From the NCBI GenBank assembly GCA_020721585.1, contig DYMK01000001.1, positions 1 through 64,000 of the forward strand: DNA of 64,000 bases. Direction: 5' to 3'. A program made the position numbers and the translations under genes. Positions 16,831 through 26,914 of this stretch are shown one piece after another. The DNA comes from Sulfuricurvum sp. Its GTDB lineage: Bacteria; Campylobacterota; Campylobacteria; Campylobacterales; Sulfurimonadaceae. The notes beneath the pieces are model-generated. The model made no database searches, was not told the origin of the DNA, and worked only from the letters and a program-made list of their open reading frames with translations. Positions within the stretch are counted from its first letter, which is position 1, and each line of letters begins with the position of its first letter.

Positions 16831-17388
16831 TTACGAAGCCATCGCCTCAAGAGCGTATTTTTTACCCAGATCGTACGCTTTGTTATTCACATCGTGTACT
16901 TTAGAAGGTACTTTGGAGAGCATGACACCACGAAGCAACTCATCATCCAATGCTTTCATAAAGGTATTGGCAATTGCAAGAGCGATAACCGATTGGGTAA
17001 TGACATTACCCACTTCATCTTTTGCAATGGTAATAATGGGAATCTCCACGATATTCCATTTTTTTCGATCTTCATCGCTGGGATGAACCAAATTTGGCTC
17101 AACAACGATGGTTCCCCCCTCAGATACCCCATTTTTAAACAAGTTATAACTTGCTTGGGCAACCGAGAGCATGAAATCGATTTCGCCGTCATTAGCGTAC
17201 GGATAAAAAATCTCTTCATCATCTAAGGTAATATCAACAACCGTTGGTCCACCACGTACTTGTGAGGTATAGGTAGCGGTTTTAAGACCATGACCACCCT
17301 CTTTGATTTTTGCCGCAGCGAAAATTTCTCCTGCAAGAAGAACACCTTGTCCACCAACACCTGTAAATCTCATTAATGTTCTAGCCAT
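16831..17388 (-). CDS. oorC: 2-oxoglutarate:ferredoxin oxidoreductase, gamma subunit
   Basis: 185 residues. The start MARTLMRFTGVGGQGVLLAG has AAGGAGA in front; the longer open frame runs back into oorB and is rejected. The N-terminal GVGGQGVLLAGE and TATYTSQVRGGPTVVDI are the marks of the gamma domain of 2-oxoacid:acceptor oxidoreductases. With OorA, OorB and OorD it reductively carboxylates succinyl-CoA to 2-oxoglutarate using low-potential ferredoxin, a key step of the reductive TCA cycle. Last gene of the operon. Confidence 0.93.
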   Translation of the reverse strand: MARTLMRFTGVGGQGVLLAGEIFAAAKIKEGGHGLKTATYTSQVRGGPTVVDITLDDEEIFYPYANDGEIDFMLSVAQASYNLFKNGVSEGGTIVVEPNLVHPSDEDRKKWNIVEIPIITIAKDEVGNVITQSVIALAIANTFMKALDDELLRGVMLSKVPSKVHDVNNKAYDLGKKYALEAMAS

Positions 17389-17398
17389 AGGGTTCTCC

Positions 17399-18256
17399 TT
17401 AAATTTTCTTCGCAAAATCGTTTTGGGTAATCGTTTTACGTTTACCTTGATGGAATGCTTGTACTTCTTTGTACATATCACAGTACTCTTTTGCATTTTC
17501 ATCGTGTTTTAAGACACCGGTGGGGAATTTATTCATTTTTTCCTCATCACTCAATGCTTCCCATTTTTTTAATGAAGTCGTAATGCTGTCAATCCACTCA
17601 AGGTTTTCCATCGCACTTGCCATTTTGTTTTTGCGCCCAAGGTTAATGTGACAGTTTGACATAACATCAAAGAAGCTGAATCCACGGTGTTTGAAACCTT
17701 TGACCAACACTTTTTCCAATTTTTTAGGATCAAGCATCGTTTCTCGTCCTACAAATGAAGCACCTGAAGCAATGGCAAGATTACACGCATCAAACGTTGG
17801 GTCAATGTTACCCGATTTTTGGCTCACCGTCCACATACCTTGTGGCGTAGTGGGAGAGGTTTGTGAATTGGTCAAACCATAAATAAAGTTGTTAATAACG
17901 ATAAAGTTAATATCAATATTACGACGACACGCATGGATTGTGTGATTCCCACCAATAGCCAACGCATCACCATCACCCGCGACACAAATAACGTGTTTAT
18001 CAGGGTGCATCAATTTAATTCCCGTTGCAAAGGCTACCGTACGACCATGGGTCGTATGAACGGTATTAAAGTCAACGTACGATGAAAAACGTCCTGAACA
18101 TCCGATTCCTGAAACCACACACACATCATTTTGTTCCCATCCACACGCTTCAATAGCACGGATAACCGCTTTTAGGATAACACCATCACCACATCCCCAA
18201 CACCAGAGTGTCGGCATTTTTTCTAAACGTAAATATTGGTCATAATTGAAAGCCAT
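17399..18256 (-). CDS. oorB: 2-oxoglutarate:ferredoxin oxidoreductase, beta subunit (thiamine-diphosphate binding)
   Basis: 285 residues. Seen: the substrate/cofactor region LWCWGCGDGVILKAVIRA near residue 18, GIGCSGRFSSY near 50, HTTHGRTVAFATGIKL near 67, and the thiamine-diphosphate motif GDGDALAIGGNH near 94 with the following NFIVINNFIYGLT. These fit the beta subunit of the KorB/OorB type rather than pyruvate oxidoreductase. It overlaps oorA by one base and is followed 10 bases later by oorC. Confidence 0.94.
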   Translation of the reverse strand: MAFNYDQYLRLEKMPTLWCWGCGDGVILKAVIRAIEACGWEQNDVCVVSGIGCSGRFSSYVDFNTVHTTHGRTVAFATGIKLMHPDKHVICVAGDGDALAIGGNHTIHACRRNIDINFIVINNFIYGLTNSQTSPTTPQGMWTVSQKSGNIDPTFDACNLAIASGASFVGRETMLDPKKLEKVLVKGFKHRGFSFFDVMSNCHINLGRKNKMASAMENLEWIDSITTSLKKWEALSDEEKMNKFPTGVLKHDENAKEYCDMYKEVQAFHQGKRKTITQNDFAKKI

Positions 18257-19401
18257 TAGATTATCTCCTTCACTTTGTTAACAATTTCATACGGAGAGAT
18301 AGCTCGTCCGTTTACCTTATAGAGTCCATGAATATCAAGACGGCTTGAAACACGTTCAACTTCTTCGGTGTATTGACGGATATTTAACTCAACACAAAGG
18401 ACATTTTTTACTTTATCGGTAAAATACTTAATGCGCTCCGCCGGGCTAGGCCATAAGGTAATTGGACGGAAAAGACCCGCTTTAATCCCTGCTGCACGAA
18501 GGTGACGGATTGACTCTTTTGCCGCCAATGAAACGGAACCGTATGCGATAATCAATACGTCGTTTTCTTCCAAATCATCACACATAAACTCTTCGTTGAG
18601 TTCAAGCTCATCGGTGTGCATCATCACTTTGTCTTCCAAACGTTGGATCAATTTACGGCAGGTTTCGATCTCTTCAGTCGGGAACCCTTTTGCATCATGG
18701 TGCAATCCGGTAAAGTGGTAACGGTACCCTTGGAACATAGGGTTAAGAACCGCTGCTTCATCACCCTCAACACCGTAGGGACGATAATCTTCTGGCGCAC
18801 CCGTAAATTGTTGACGAGGAACGATCCCCGCTTGAACAGCTTCAACCGTTGGAATCATCGCTTTACCGTGCATATGACCAATGGTTTCATCCAAAAGGAC
18901 AAATACCGGTTGCATAAAGCGATCAGCAAGATTAAATGCACGGACAGTCTCGGTATAGCACTCTGCCAAATTTCCGGCACACAACGTGATAGAACGGTAA
19001 TCTCCGTGGGAAGGGTTTTTGGCTTGACGAACATCCCCTTGAGAGACACGGGTTGGAAGACCGGTTGAGGGACCTCCACGCATAACATTCACAACAACCA
19101 AGGGAACTTCTGCCATCTGGGCAAGACCTAAGTTTTCCGCTTTTAAGGAGATACCCGGGCCTGAAGTAGCCGTCATCGTTCGGTGACCTGCCATACCCGC
19201 ACCAATAGCACAGGCAACACCGGCAATTTCATCTTCCATTTGAATACATACGCCGCCAACTGCAGGAAGCAAGTCAGAGATTGTATGCATTACTTCAGAT
19301 GATGGAGTAATGGGATACCCACCAAAAAACATACATCCAGCATCTACTGCCGCTTCAGCCGCCAAATCGTTACCGGTTGAAATTATTTCTCTCAATTCCA
19401 T
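18256..19401 (-). CDS. oorA: 2-oxoglutarate:ferredoxin oxidoreductase, alpha subunit
   Basis: 381 residues. It begins GNDLAAEAAVDAGCMFFGGYPITPSSEVM, the typical alpha-subunit N-terminus, and continues with MEDEIAGVACAIGAGMAG, ATSGPGISLKAE and MRGGPSTGLPTRVSQGD. Domains: pyrimidine-binding domain (about 1-230) and transketolase C-like domain (about 265-380). It lies 11 bases after oorD with AAAGGAG before the ATG. Alpha and beta together form the catalytic core. Confidence 0.94.
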   Translation of the reverse strand: MELREIISTGNDLAAEAAVDAGCMFFGGYPITPSSEVMHTISDLLPAVGGVCIQMEDEIAGVACAIGAGMAGHRTMTATSGPGISLKAENLGLAQMAEVPLVVVNVMRGGPSTGLPTRVSQGDVRQAKNPSHGDYRSITLCAGNLAECYTETVRAFNLADRFMQPVFVLLDETIGHMHGKAMIPTVEAVQAGIVPRQQFTGAPEDYRPYGVEGDEAAVLNPMFQGYRYHFTGLHHDAKGFPTEEIETCRKLIQRLEDKVMMHTDELELNEEFMCDDLEENDVLIIAYGSVSLAAKESIRHLRAAGIKAGLFRPITLWPSPAERIKYFTDKVKNVLCVELNIRQYTEEVERVSSRLDIHGLYKVNGRAISPYEIVNKVKEII

Positions 19402-19412
19402 ATTTGCTCCTT

Positions 19413-19730
19413 TTAAGCGCTAAGTTTCATATATTTATTTTTCGTGATCGCTTCTTGACGCTCTTTTGCTTGATCCGTTAATTTTGCAAATTTGAACTCT
19501 GATTTATCCGAAACAAAGATGGCAAAGTCTGGGCAATTGAGTTCACAGTCATTACAGCCGATGCATGATTCAGGTGCAACGATTTCAATCATCGCCCCCA
19601 ATGTTGATGTTGGCTCAAGTCTCATCGCTAAAACTCCTGCCGGACACACTGACACACAGATATCACACGCTTTACATCGTGATTCATCGACCCACACCGG
19701 AGTGTTTTCTGGCGCTTTAATTATTGACAT
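19413..19730 (-). CDS. oorD: 2-oxoglutarate:ferredoxin oxidoreductase, ferredoxin-like delta subunit
   Basis: 105 residues. Two 4Fe-4S motifs are clear: CKACDICVSVCPAG near residue 19 and CIGCNDCELNCPDF near 56. It passes electrons between the catalytic subunits and the external ferredoxin. A GGAGAAGGA stretch precedes the ATG. Order oorD-oorA-oorB-oorC is that of Campylobacter and Helicobacter. Confidence 0.93.
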   Translation of the reverse strand: MSIIKAPENTPVWVDESRCKACDICVSVCPAGVLAMRLEPTSTLGAMIEIVAPESCIGCNDCELNCPDFAIFVSDKSEFKFAKLTDQAKERQEAITKNKYMKLSA

Positions 19731-19754
19731 TCCTTCTCCTCAATTTAGATTAAA

Positions 19755-20036
19755 CTAATTTATTTTACCGATAGCACAGGATACAAAGCTTTTTGCTTTG
19801 AGTACGGTCTCTTCTGCAAATCCCCTCTCATCACTGACTAGAGGATAGCCGAGGCTTCTTAATGTAGCCTTAAAAAGTGCCAATTGCACTTCGTCCCTAA
19901 TAGTTACTGTTACCTTACGAGGCTCACACGTTATATCCACACTAACTTCGTCAAATCTCGCTTCTTTGAGAGCTTTGGTAATCGTCTTGGCGCACCCGCC
20001 GCAACGAATGTTCGCAACCTCAAAGACGGTAACCAT
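19755..20036 (-). CDS. Heavy-metal-associated (HMA) domain protein
   Basis: 93 residues. The N-terminal two thirds is an HMA-like fold with the metal-binding loop IRCGGCAKT near residue 10, followed by VSVDITCEPRKVTVTI and a helix ending LRSLGYPL. Two further cysteines lie outside the loop (residues about 37 and 87). Small HMA proteins carry copper or other soft metals. Its ATG shares a base with the sucD stop, so it is an integral member of the rTCA operon, between sucD and oorD. Its role there is unknown. Confidence 0.8.
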   Translation of the reverse strand: MVTVFEVANIRCGGCAKTITKALKEARFDEVSVDITCEPRKVTVTIRDEVQLALFKATLRSLGYPLVSDERGFAEETVLKAKSFVSCAIGKIN

Positions 20037-20908
20037 TACTTTTTCATCACTTCAGCAAGGGCTTTACCAATATCTGCGGGAGAGACGACCACTCGAACCC
20101 CTGCCGCTTCTAAGGCTGCCATTTTTTCTTGGGCGGTTCCTGCACTGCCCGAAATAATTGCCCCCGCATGACCCATACGTTTACCCGCAGGAGCCGTTTG
20201 ACCCGCGATGAACGCAACTACGGGCTTAGTGATATGTTCTTTGATGTACGCAGCTGCTTGAATCTCCAAGTCTCCACCGATTTCACCAATCATAACGATG
20301 GCATGAGTCTCAGGATCGGCTTCAAACATCGGTAACAATTGTTTGTAGCTCAATCCGATGATCGGATCCCCACCGATACCGACGGCTGTGGTGATACCAA
20401 AGCCCTCTTTGACCACTTGGTTCGCAGACTCATACGTCAACGTCCCTGATTTAGAGATAAGCCCCACATTCCCTTTTTTGAAAATGAATCCGGGCATAAT
20501 CCCGATTTTACACTCTTCTGCGGTAATGATTCCCGGACAGTTTGGCCCGATGGTCATCATGTCTTTTTTCACGGCGTACGCTTTGGCAAACATCATATCT
20601 TTAACCGGCGCACCCTCAGTGATGATCACCGCAAGAGCAATCCCAGCATCCGCAGCTTCCATAACCGCATCCGAAACAAAAGCAGGGGGAACAAAGATCA
20701 TAGAGACCGTAGCACCTGTCGAAGCGACCGCTTCTGCAACGGTATTAAATACGGGTTGACCAAGATGCTCTTGCCCCCCTTTACCCGGTGTAACACCACC
20801 GACAATTTTCGTACCGTACGCCATACATTGTTCTGCATGGAATGTACCTTCTTTACCTGTAAACCCTTGAACGATAACTTTTGTATCTTTATTCACCAAA
20901 ATAGACAT
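20036..20908 (-). CDS. sucD: Succinyl-CoA synthetase, alpha subunit
   Basis: 290 residues. Seen: CoA-binding Rossmann segment [17 protein letters not shown] near residue 12, [31 protein letters not shown], and the active-site His that is phosphorylated in [13 protein letters not shown] near residue 245. With SucC it links succinate, CoA and ATP to succinyl-CoA, the substrate of OorDABC in the reductive direction. Three bases separate it from sucC. Confidence 0.95.
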   Translation of the reverse strand: MSILVNKDTKVIVQGFTGKEGTFHAEQCMAYGTKIVGGVTPGKGGQEHLGQPVFNTVAEAVASTGATVSMIFVPPAFVSDAVMEAADAGIALAVIITEGAPVKDMMFAKAYAVKKDMMTIGPNCPGIITAEECKIGIMPGFIFKKGNVGLISKSGTLTYESANQVVKEGFGITTAVGIGGDPIIGLSYKQLLPMFEADPETHAIVMIGEIGGDLEIQAAAYIKEHITKPVVAFIAGQTAPAGKRMGHAGAIISGSAGTAQEKMAALEAAGVRVVVSPADIGKALAEVMKK

Positions 20909-20911
20909 TAA

Positions 20912-22081
20912 TTATTCTCCTTTCGCGGCTGCAACGGCTTTGCGTGCGCCATCTGCAAGATCGGTTGCGGCTACGATATTGGCAATCCCCGCATTTTTAA
21001 GAATCTCTGCTGCTTCAATTGCATTCGTCCCATCAAGACGTACGATAACCGGAACGTTTACGTTGGTAATTTTCGTTGCTTCAATGATACCATTAGCAAC
21101 ACGGTCACAACGGACGATTCCCCCGAAGATATTGACAAAAATTGCTTTAACATTGGGGTCTTTGAGGATAATATCAAACCCTTTTGCTACGGTCTCTGCA
21201 CTGGCTGATCCCCCGACATCCAAGAAGTTTGCGGGTTTTCCACCCTCATAATTGATCGTATCCATGGTTCCCATTGCAAGCCCTGCACCATTAACCATAC
21301 AACCGACATTTCCATCGAGTTTGATGTAACTCAATCCGTATTTATCGGCTTCGATTTCGGTTGGTTCTTCTTCACTCAAATCACGCATTTCACGCACTTG
21401 ATCTTGACGATAGAGGGCGTTGTTATCAAAGCCCATTTTTGCATCGAGTGCCAAGAATTTGCCATCACCCGTTTTAACCAAAGGATTAATTTCGATCATC
21501 TCCGCATCGTGATCCATATAAACACGGTACAAAGCGGAAGCAAATTTGATAAAGGTATTGATTTCACTCACTTCAAGACCCAAGCCAAATGCCAATTTAC
21601 GACCGTGGAACGATTGGAATCCGGTCAAAGGATCAATGGCTACTTTGATAATTTTTTCAGGGGTATTATGGGCAACATCTTCAATCGCCATACCCCCCTC
21701 AGTGGATGCCATCATGATGGGCATCTCTAAGGCACGATCCAAAAGCAGACCCAAGTAGTACTCTTTTTTAATATCCGCACCCTCTTCGATGTACACTTTT
21801 TGAACCAGTTTACCCTCAGGACCCGTTTGGTGCGTCACCAATTGCATACCCAAGATTTCAGCCGCCATGCTACGCACTTCAGTCGTTGAACGAGCTAGTT
21901 TTACCCCGCCTCCTAAACCACGTCCACCGGCATGAATTTGAGCTTTAACCACCCAAATATTTCCACCCAATTCTTGAGCTGCTTTAACCGCCTCATCGGG
22001 TGTAAAAACGATGTGACCGCGCAATGTCGGTACATTGTATTTCTTGAATAACTCTTTTGCTTGATATTCGTGAATATTCAT
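20912..22081 (-). CDS. sucC: Succinyl-CoA synthetase, beta subunit
   Basis: 389 residues, the usual length. N-terminal ATP-grasp domain: [36 protein letters not shown] near residue 45, and [20 protein letters not shown] near 195. C-terminal ligase domain: [13 protein letters not shown] near 265, FLDVGGSAS, and [14 protein letters not shown] near 315. It follows fumC by 20 bases with AGGAGGAA before the ATG. Confidence 0.95.
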   Translation of the reverse strand: MNIHEYQAKELFKKYNVPTLRGHIVFTPDEAVKAAQELGGNIWVVKAQIHAGGRGLGGGVKLARSTTEVRSMAAEILGMQLVTHQTGPEGKLVQKVYIEEGADIKKEYYLGLLLDRALEMPIMMASTEGGMAIEDVAHNTPEKIIKVAIDPLTGFQSFHGRKLAFGLGLEVSEINTFIKFASALYRVYMDHDAEMIEINPLVKTGDGKFLALDAKMGFDNNALYRQDQVREMRDLSEEEPTEIEADKYGLSYIKLDGNVGCMVNGAGLAMGTMDTINYEGGKPANFLDVGGSASAETVAKGFDIILKDPNVKAIFVNIFGGIVRCDRVANGIIEATKITNVNVPVIVRLDGTNAIEAAEILKNAGIANIVAATDLADGARKAVAAAKGE

Positions 22082-22101
22082 CCATTCCTCCTGTTGTAAG
22101 T

Positions 22102-23496
22102 TTACGCGATTGGTCTTGTCATCTCTTCAGGGATGACGTATTTGTCGAACTCTTCTGCGGTTAACAGACCCAATTTGATCGCGGTCTCTTTGAGGGTGGA
22201 GTTCTCTTTATGGGCTGTTTTGGCAATTTTTGCCGCGTTTTCATACCCAATGTACGGATTAAGCGCGGTAACCAACATCAACGAATTGTTCAGGTAATGG
22301 TCAATTTGATCCCGTACCGGTTCAATGCCCACCGCACAATTGTCATTAAAGGAGTTCATGGAATCGGCTAACAAACGAACCGACTGCAAAAAGTTATAGG
22401 CAATCACAGGCTTGAAAACATTAAGTTCAAAATTTCCTTGACTGGCTGCAAACCCAATCGCGGCATCATTCCCCATTACTTGACACGTGACCATGGTCAC
22501 TGCTTCACTTTGGGTAGGATTGACTTTACCCGGCATAATGGATGAACCCGGTTCATTTTCAGGAATCGTGATCTCACCAATACCACAACGAGGGCCTGAA
22601 GCCAACCATCGTACATCATTGGCAATTTTCATCATATCCGCTGCAAGCGCTTTAAGTGCGCCGTGTGCAAATACAAGGGCATCATGACTTGTCAATGCGT
22701 GAAATTTATTAGGAGCGGTGATGAACTGATGCCCTGTAAGCTCACTCAATTTCGCCGCTACACGCTCGCCCAATTCAGGATGCGCATTCAATCCTGTTCC
22801 CACGGCAGTACCGCCAAGGGCAAGTTCGCGCACCGAATCCAAAGAGTCTTTTGCCATTTTTTCACATTTATTGAGCATCTCTACCCAACCGCTTATCTCT
22901 TGACCCAGCGTCAATGGCGTAGCATCTTGAAGGTGAGTACGTCCAATTTTAACGATGCTATTAAATTCGGTTGCCTTTGCATCCAAGGTCGCCCGTAGTT
23001 TTGCAATAGCGGGGAGAAGACGTGTTTCTACCGCGATAACCGCGGCCACGTGCAATGCCGTGGGATAGGTGTCATTGGAACTTTGGGATTTGTTTACATC
23101 ATCGTTGGGGTGAACCAATTTTTGGGTTCTAAAATCACCGCCCAAAATTTCAGTCGCACGGCTTGCCAATACTTCATTGTTGTTCATGTTGGATTGCGTA
23201 CCTGAACCCGTTTGCCAAACGACAAGGGGATAATGCTCATCCAATTTTCCCGCCAACATCTCATCCGCTGCTTGAGCGATAGCATCGGCTTTTTCTTTTG
23301 AGAGCATTCCAAGGTCACAGTTCACCAAGGCAACCGCTTTTTTCAAAAGGGAAAATGCACGGGTGATTTCGTAGGGCATTTTCTCTTCACCGATTTGAAA
23401 GTTTTCCAATGAACGCTGTGTTTGCGCTCCCCAGTAGGTATTATTCGGAACCCGAATCTCCCCCATCGTATCTTTTTCTACACGAAAATCCATCAT
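22102..23496 (-). CDS. fumC: Class II fumarate hydratase
   Basis: 464 residues, typical of FumC. Seen: [14 protein letters not shown] near residue 96, [16 protein letters not shown] near 185, and the superfamily signature [15 protein letters not shown] near 315. It interconverts malate and fumarate. The ATG overlaps the mdh stop (ATGATG with AAGGAG just before); the second ATG is an equally good start. Aspartase is excluded by the strong FumC-type signature region, though this superfamily should be checked by alignment. Confidence 0.93.
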   Translation of the reverse strand: MMDFRVEKDTMGEIRVPNNTYWGAQTQRSLENFQIGEEKMPYEITRAFSLLKKAVALVNCDLGMLSKEKADAIAQAADEMLAGKLDEHYPLVVWQTGSGTQSNMNNNEVLASRATEILGGDFRTQKLVHPNDDVNKSQSSNDTYPTALHVAAVIAVETRLLPAIAKLRATLDAKATEFNSIVKIGRTHLQDATPLTLGQEISGWVEMLNKCEKMAKDSLDSVRELALGGTAVGTGLNAHPELGERVAAKLSELTGHQFITAPNKFHALTSHDALVFAHGALKALAADMMKIANDVRWLASGPRCGIGEITIPENEPGSSIMPGKVNPTQSEAVTMVTCQVMGNDAAIGFAASQGNFELNVFKPVIAYNFLQSVRLLADSMNSFNDNCAVGIEPVRDQIDHYLNNSLMLVTALNPYIGYENAAKIAKTAHKENSTLKETAIKLGLLTAEEFDKYVIPEEMTRPIA

Positions 23497-24452
23497 TCTA
23501 CTCCTTGAAAAAAATTATTAGCATTAAGGGTGTCAATCAATGCCTGAACCGATTGGCACGAAGAGGCGAACATCGCTTTTTCCCGCTCATCCAGCGTCAC
23601 TTCAATGATTTTTTCAACACCATTGGCTCCCAACATCACAGGAACTCCGCTGACCACATCAGTATAACCATACTCACCATCCAAATAGACCGCACAGGGG
23701 TGAATTTGTTTGGTATCTTTTAAAATCGCTTCCACCATAATGGCCGTTGATTTTGCCGGAGCATAATACGCCGATCCGGTTTGAAGAAGGGCGACGATTT
23801 CTGCCCCCCCCTTTCGCGTGCGTTGAACGATCTCTTCAATTTCTGCTTCACTGAGTAAATCAGAAAGGGGAACCCCAGCAACGGTAGAATAGCGAGGAAG
23901 GGGAACCATGTCATCCCCATGACCTCCCATAACCGAAGCACGAATTTGTCCTCCACCATAACCTAACTTCTCTTGAATAAATGCCGCCATACGGGCGCTG
24001 TCTAATACCCCTGCCATCCCAATAATACGATTTCGAGCAAATCCACTCTCACGAAGTGCCACATAGGTCATCGCATCCAGTGGATTGGAGACCATAATAA
24101 TAATTGCATTGGGGGAATATTTGGCAATCCCGACAATCACTTCACGGGTAATGTTAGCATTAATCATGAGTAAGTCATCCCGACTCATCCCCGGTAAACG
24201 GGGGCTTCCTGCGGTAATAACCACAATGTCACAATCGGTCAAATCGGACATTTTTTCCGCAACGCTTACCACCGTATGACTTCTCACTGCTGCGGCGGCT
24301 TGGGACATATCCAACGCTTTTCCTTTGGCAATCTCCATTTTATTATCACGTAAAATGATTTCGTGACACGCCCCTAGCATGGCTAATGAATAAGCAATCG
24401 TTGAACCAACGTTCCCCGCACCTACGATTCCGACGCGTTTACCTCTTGGCAT
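23493..24452 (-). CDS. mdh: Malate dehydrogenase (LDH-like type)
   Basis: 319 residues. Seen: NAD-binding [14 protein letters not shown] near residue 8, substrate Arg region [14 protein letters not shown] near 80, [10 protein letters not shown] near 120, GVLDSARM near 148 and catalytic His in [11 protein letters not shown] near 173. The residues after SPRLPGMSR fit malate rather than lactate specificity. It is the first gene of the nine-gene rTCA operon; AGGAG precedes its ATG. Confidence 0.92.
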   Translation of the reverse strand: MPRGKRVGIVGAGNVGSTIAYSLAMLGACHEIILRDNKMEIAKGKALDMSQAAAAVRSHTVVSVAEKMSDLTDCDIVVITAGSPRLPGMSRDDLLMINANITREVIVGIAKYSPNAIIIMVSNPLDAMTYVALRESGFARNRIIGMAGVLDSARMAAFIQEKLGYGGGQIRASVMGGHGDDMVPLPRYSTVAGVPLSDLLSEAEIEEIVQRTRKGGAEIVALLQTGSAYYAPAKSTAIMVEAILKDTKQIHPCAVYLDGEYGYTDVVSGVPVMLGANGVEKIIEVTLDEREKAMFASSCQSVQALIDTLNANNFFQGVE

Positions 24453-24489
24453 ATTAAACTCCTAGCGTTAAAATAGGTGCCCTTTTGCC

Positions 24490-24495
24490 GTTATA
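24490..24495 (-). promoter_or_regulatory. Candidate -10 box for the mdh-oor operon
   Basis: TATAAC on the minus strand about 38 bases before the mdh start, in an AT-rich stretch. A second -10-like TATACT lies further upstream at about 24533-24538. No clear -35 for either. Confidence 0.3.
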
Positions 24496-24554
24496 CTTAA
24501 AGCTATTTTTATCCCTAAAAACACCCGCAAGTATAGCGTTCAAAAAGTGACACA

Positions 24555-24581
24555 ACGAAAAGGATTGTACACCCTTTTCGT
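24555..24581 (-). terminator. Candidate terminator after icd
   Basis: Inverted repeat ACGAAAAGG / CCTTTTCGT, 9 bp, around a 9-base loop, 35 bases after the icd stop and before the mdh promoter region. The T-run after it is interrupted (TGTGTCACTTTTT), so the strength is uncertain. Confidence 0.5.
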
Positions 24582-24615
24582 CTCGTGAGGATAACTCCTC
24601 GCTCCCTTATCCCTC

Positions 24616-26811
24616 TTAAATAGAGGCGATAATGGTATTTAGTGTTGCACTTGGACGCATTGCAGCGGTCGTTTTTGCCGTATCTGGGTGAAAATAACCA
24701 CCAATATCTTGCGCTTTTCCTGCGACAGAGAGAAGCTCTTCCATGATTTTAGCTTCATTCTTAACCAATGCTTGCGCTACTGTGGCGAATTTTTCAGCAA
24801 GTTCTGCGTCAACGGTTTGCTCCGCTAATGATTTTGCCCAATATTGTGCCAAGAAGAAATGACTCGCTTTATTATCCGGCTCACCCGCTTTACGGGATGG
24901 CTCTTTATTGTTATCCAAATACGCTGCATTGGCTTCATCCAACGCTGCCGTCAATGCACTCAATTTACCATCATTTTTGGTTTTATTGATATGACGCATT
25001 GCTTCTGCCAGTGCCAAGAACTCACCCAACGAATCCCAACGAAGGTGACCCTCATTCACAAATTGCTCAACGTGTTTGGGTGCTGATCCACCCGCACCCG
25101 TTTCAAACAATCCACCACCTGCAAGCAACGGAACGATAGAGAGCATTTTAGCCGATGTTCCCAGTTCAAGGATTGGGAACAAGTCGGTCAAATAATCACG
25201 TAAAACGTTTCCGGTTGCGGAAATCGTATTTTCTCCTGCACGTACCCGTTTAAGCGAGAATGCCATCGCAATTTCTGGTGCCAAAATATGGTATTCAATC
25301 CCATTTTTGTTAAATTCAGGAAGGTACGCGTTTACTTTTTTGATAATTTCTGCATCATGCGCACGGTTTTCATCCAACCAGAACACAACCGGAACGTTTT
25401 CGATCTCTGCACGCTCAACCGCAAGACGTACCCAGTCTTTGATCGGAATATCTTTTGCTCGTGACATACGCCAGATGTCCCCTTTTTCGACATTGAACGT
25501 CATCAATACGCCGCTATCATCGCTAACAGTAACAACGCCATCTTCTGCGAGTTCAAAGGTTGTCGGGTGTGAGCCGTACTCTTCTGCTTTTTGCGCCATC
25601 AAACCGACGTTTGATACAGAACCCATAGTCGTTACGTCAAATTGACCGTTTGTTTTACAATCTTCGATGATTTCAGAGTACATTGTTGCGTAACAACGAT
25701 CCGGAATCGTTACGATACATTGCTCTACTTTTCCCGCTGGATTCCACATTTTACCACCATCACGTACCACAACCGGTAGTGAAGCATCGATGATGATGTC
25801 ATTGGAAGCGTGAAGGTTGGTAATTCCTTTGTCTGAATCAACCATTGCCATTGAGGGTTGTGTTGGGTAAACCGCCATAATAGCTGCTTCAATTTCTGCT
25901 TTTTTGTCCGCTGGAAGTTTGGCTAATTTTTTGTACAAATCGCCAAGACCTAAATTGGGATTAACCCCAATGGCTTTGAAATCTGAACCGTATTTTTCAA
26001 AAACGTCTTTGAAGAAAACACTCACCGCATGACCAAACATAATCGGGTCAGAGACTTTCATCATCGTTGCTTTAAGGTGAATTGACCAAAGGATGTTTTT
26101 CTCTTTGGCTTGGGCAATCGATTCAGCGATAAAAGCACGTAATGCTTTTGCGGACATAAAAGTACCATCGAGTACTTCACTATCAACCGCATCGATTACT
26201 TTAAGGGTGTTGCCATTAAGGGCAATGGTCACTTTGCCATCACCACTTTTAGTGATAGATTGCTCATTGGCGTAAAAATCGCCGCTGTTCATGTGCGCAA
26301 CACGGGTTTGTGACCCTTCATCCCATGCACGAAGTTTATGCGGATTTTTCTTCGCGAAATTTTTAACGGCAATGGCTGCACGACGATCGGAATTTCCTTC
26401 ACGAAGGACAGGATTGACCGCAGAACCAAGACACGTTGCGTAACGGGCAAAAATCTCTTTTTCCTCGTCAGTTTGTGGCTCTTCGGGATAATTAGGGAGA
26501 TCGTAGCCTTGAGATTGAAGCTCTTCGATACATGCTTTGAGCTGGGGGATAGAGGCTGAAATATTGGGAAGTTTAATGATAACGCCATCAGCTTGGGTTG
26601 CAACAACACCCAATTGGGCAAGATTATCCTCAATACGTTGCGCGTCTGTCATTCTCTCGGGGAAGGTAGCGATAACACGACCTGCAAGTGAAATATCACT
26701 GGTGATTACTTCAACGCCTGCTGCTTGAGTAAACGCATTTACAATGGGAAGAAGCGAATATGTCGCTAGTGCTGGAGCCTCATCAATTACCGACCAAATG
26801 ATTTTTGCCAT
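24616..26811 (-). CDS. icd: Monomeric isocitrate dehydrogenase, NADP-dependent
   Basis: 731 residues, the length of the monomeric IDH family and about 300 residues longer than the dimeric type. Seen: IIWSVIDEAPALATYSLLPI at the start, LPNISASIPQLKACIEELQ near residue 100, GNSDRRAAIAVKNFAKK near 140, IDASLPVVVRDGGKMW near 345, and GGGLFETGAGGSAPKHVEQF near 585. It carries out reductive carboxylation of 2-oxoglutarate in the reductive TCA cycle. It has its own RBS (AGGAG) and probably its own promoter, separated from mdh by a hairpin. Confidence 0.95.
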   Translation of the reverse strand: MAKIIWSVIDEAPALATYSLLPIVNAFTQAAGVEVITSDISLAGRVIATFPERMTDAQRIEDNLAQLGVVATQADGVIIKLPNISASIPQLKACIEELQSQGYDLPNYPEEPQTDEEKEIFARYATCLGSAVNPVLREGNSDRRAAIAVKNFAKKNPHKLRAWDEGSQTRVAHMNSGDFYANEQSITKSGDGKVTIALNGNTLKVIDAVDSEVLDGTFMSAKALRAFIAESIAQAKEKNILWSIHLKATMMKVSDPIMFGHAVSVFFKDVFEKYGSDFKAIGVNPNLGLGDLYKKLAKLPADKKAEIEAAIMAVYPTQPSMAMVDSDKGITNLHASNDIIIDASLPVVVRDGGKMWNPAGKVEQCIVTIPDRCYATMYSEIIEDCKTNGQFDVTTMGSVSNVGLMAQKAEEYGSHPTTFELAEDGVVTVSDDSGVLMTFNVEKGDIWRMSRAKDIPIKDWVRLAVERAEIENVPVVFWLDENRAHDAEIIKKVNAYLPEFNKNGIEYHILAPEIAMAFSLKRVRAGENTISATGNVLRDYLTDLFPILELGTSAKMLSIVPLLAGGGLFETGAGGSAPKHVEQFVNEGHLRWDSLGEFLALAEAMRHINKTKNDGKLSALTAALDEANAAYLDNNKEPSRKAGEPDNKASHFFLAQYWAKSLAEQTVDAELAEKFATVAQALVKNEAKIMEELLSVAGKAQDIGGYFHPDTAKTTAAMRPSATLNTIIASI

Positions 26812-26914
26812 CAGGTTCTCCTGTTGTTTTTATTTATGGTAAGTATGATAACACTAGTGGAGGGGGGTTTTCCATTTTATCCCCCTTTTAAAAAGCTAAA
26901 TTCCTTAAAATGTT

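Noticed and set aside
17389-17502. Longer oorC start inside oorB
   Set aside because: The extra basic residues are an out-of-frame reading of oorB; AAGGAGA precedes the family start at 17388.
26846-26896. GGGGG / CCCCC hairpin with T-run before icd as a terminator of mltG
   Set aside because: The T-run follows the stem on the plus strand, whereas mltG and icd are on the minus strand.
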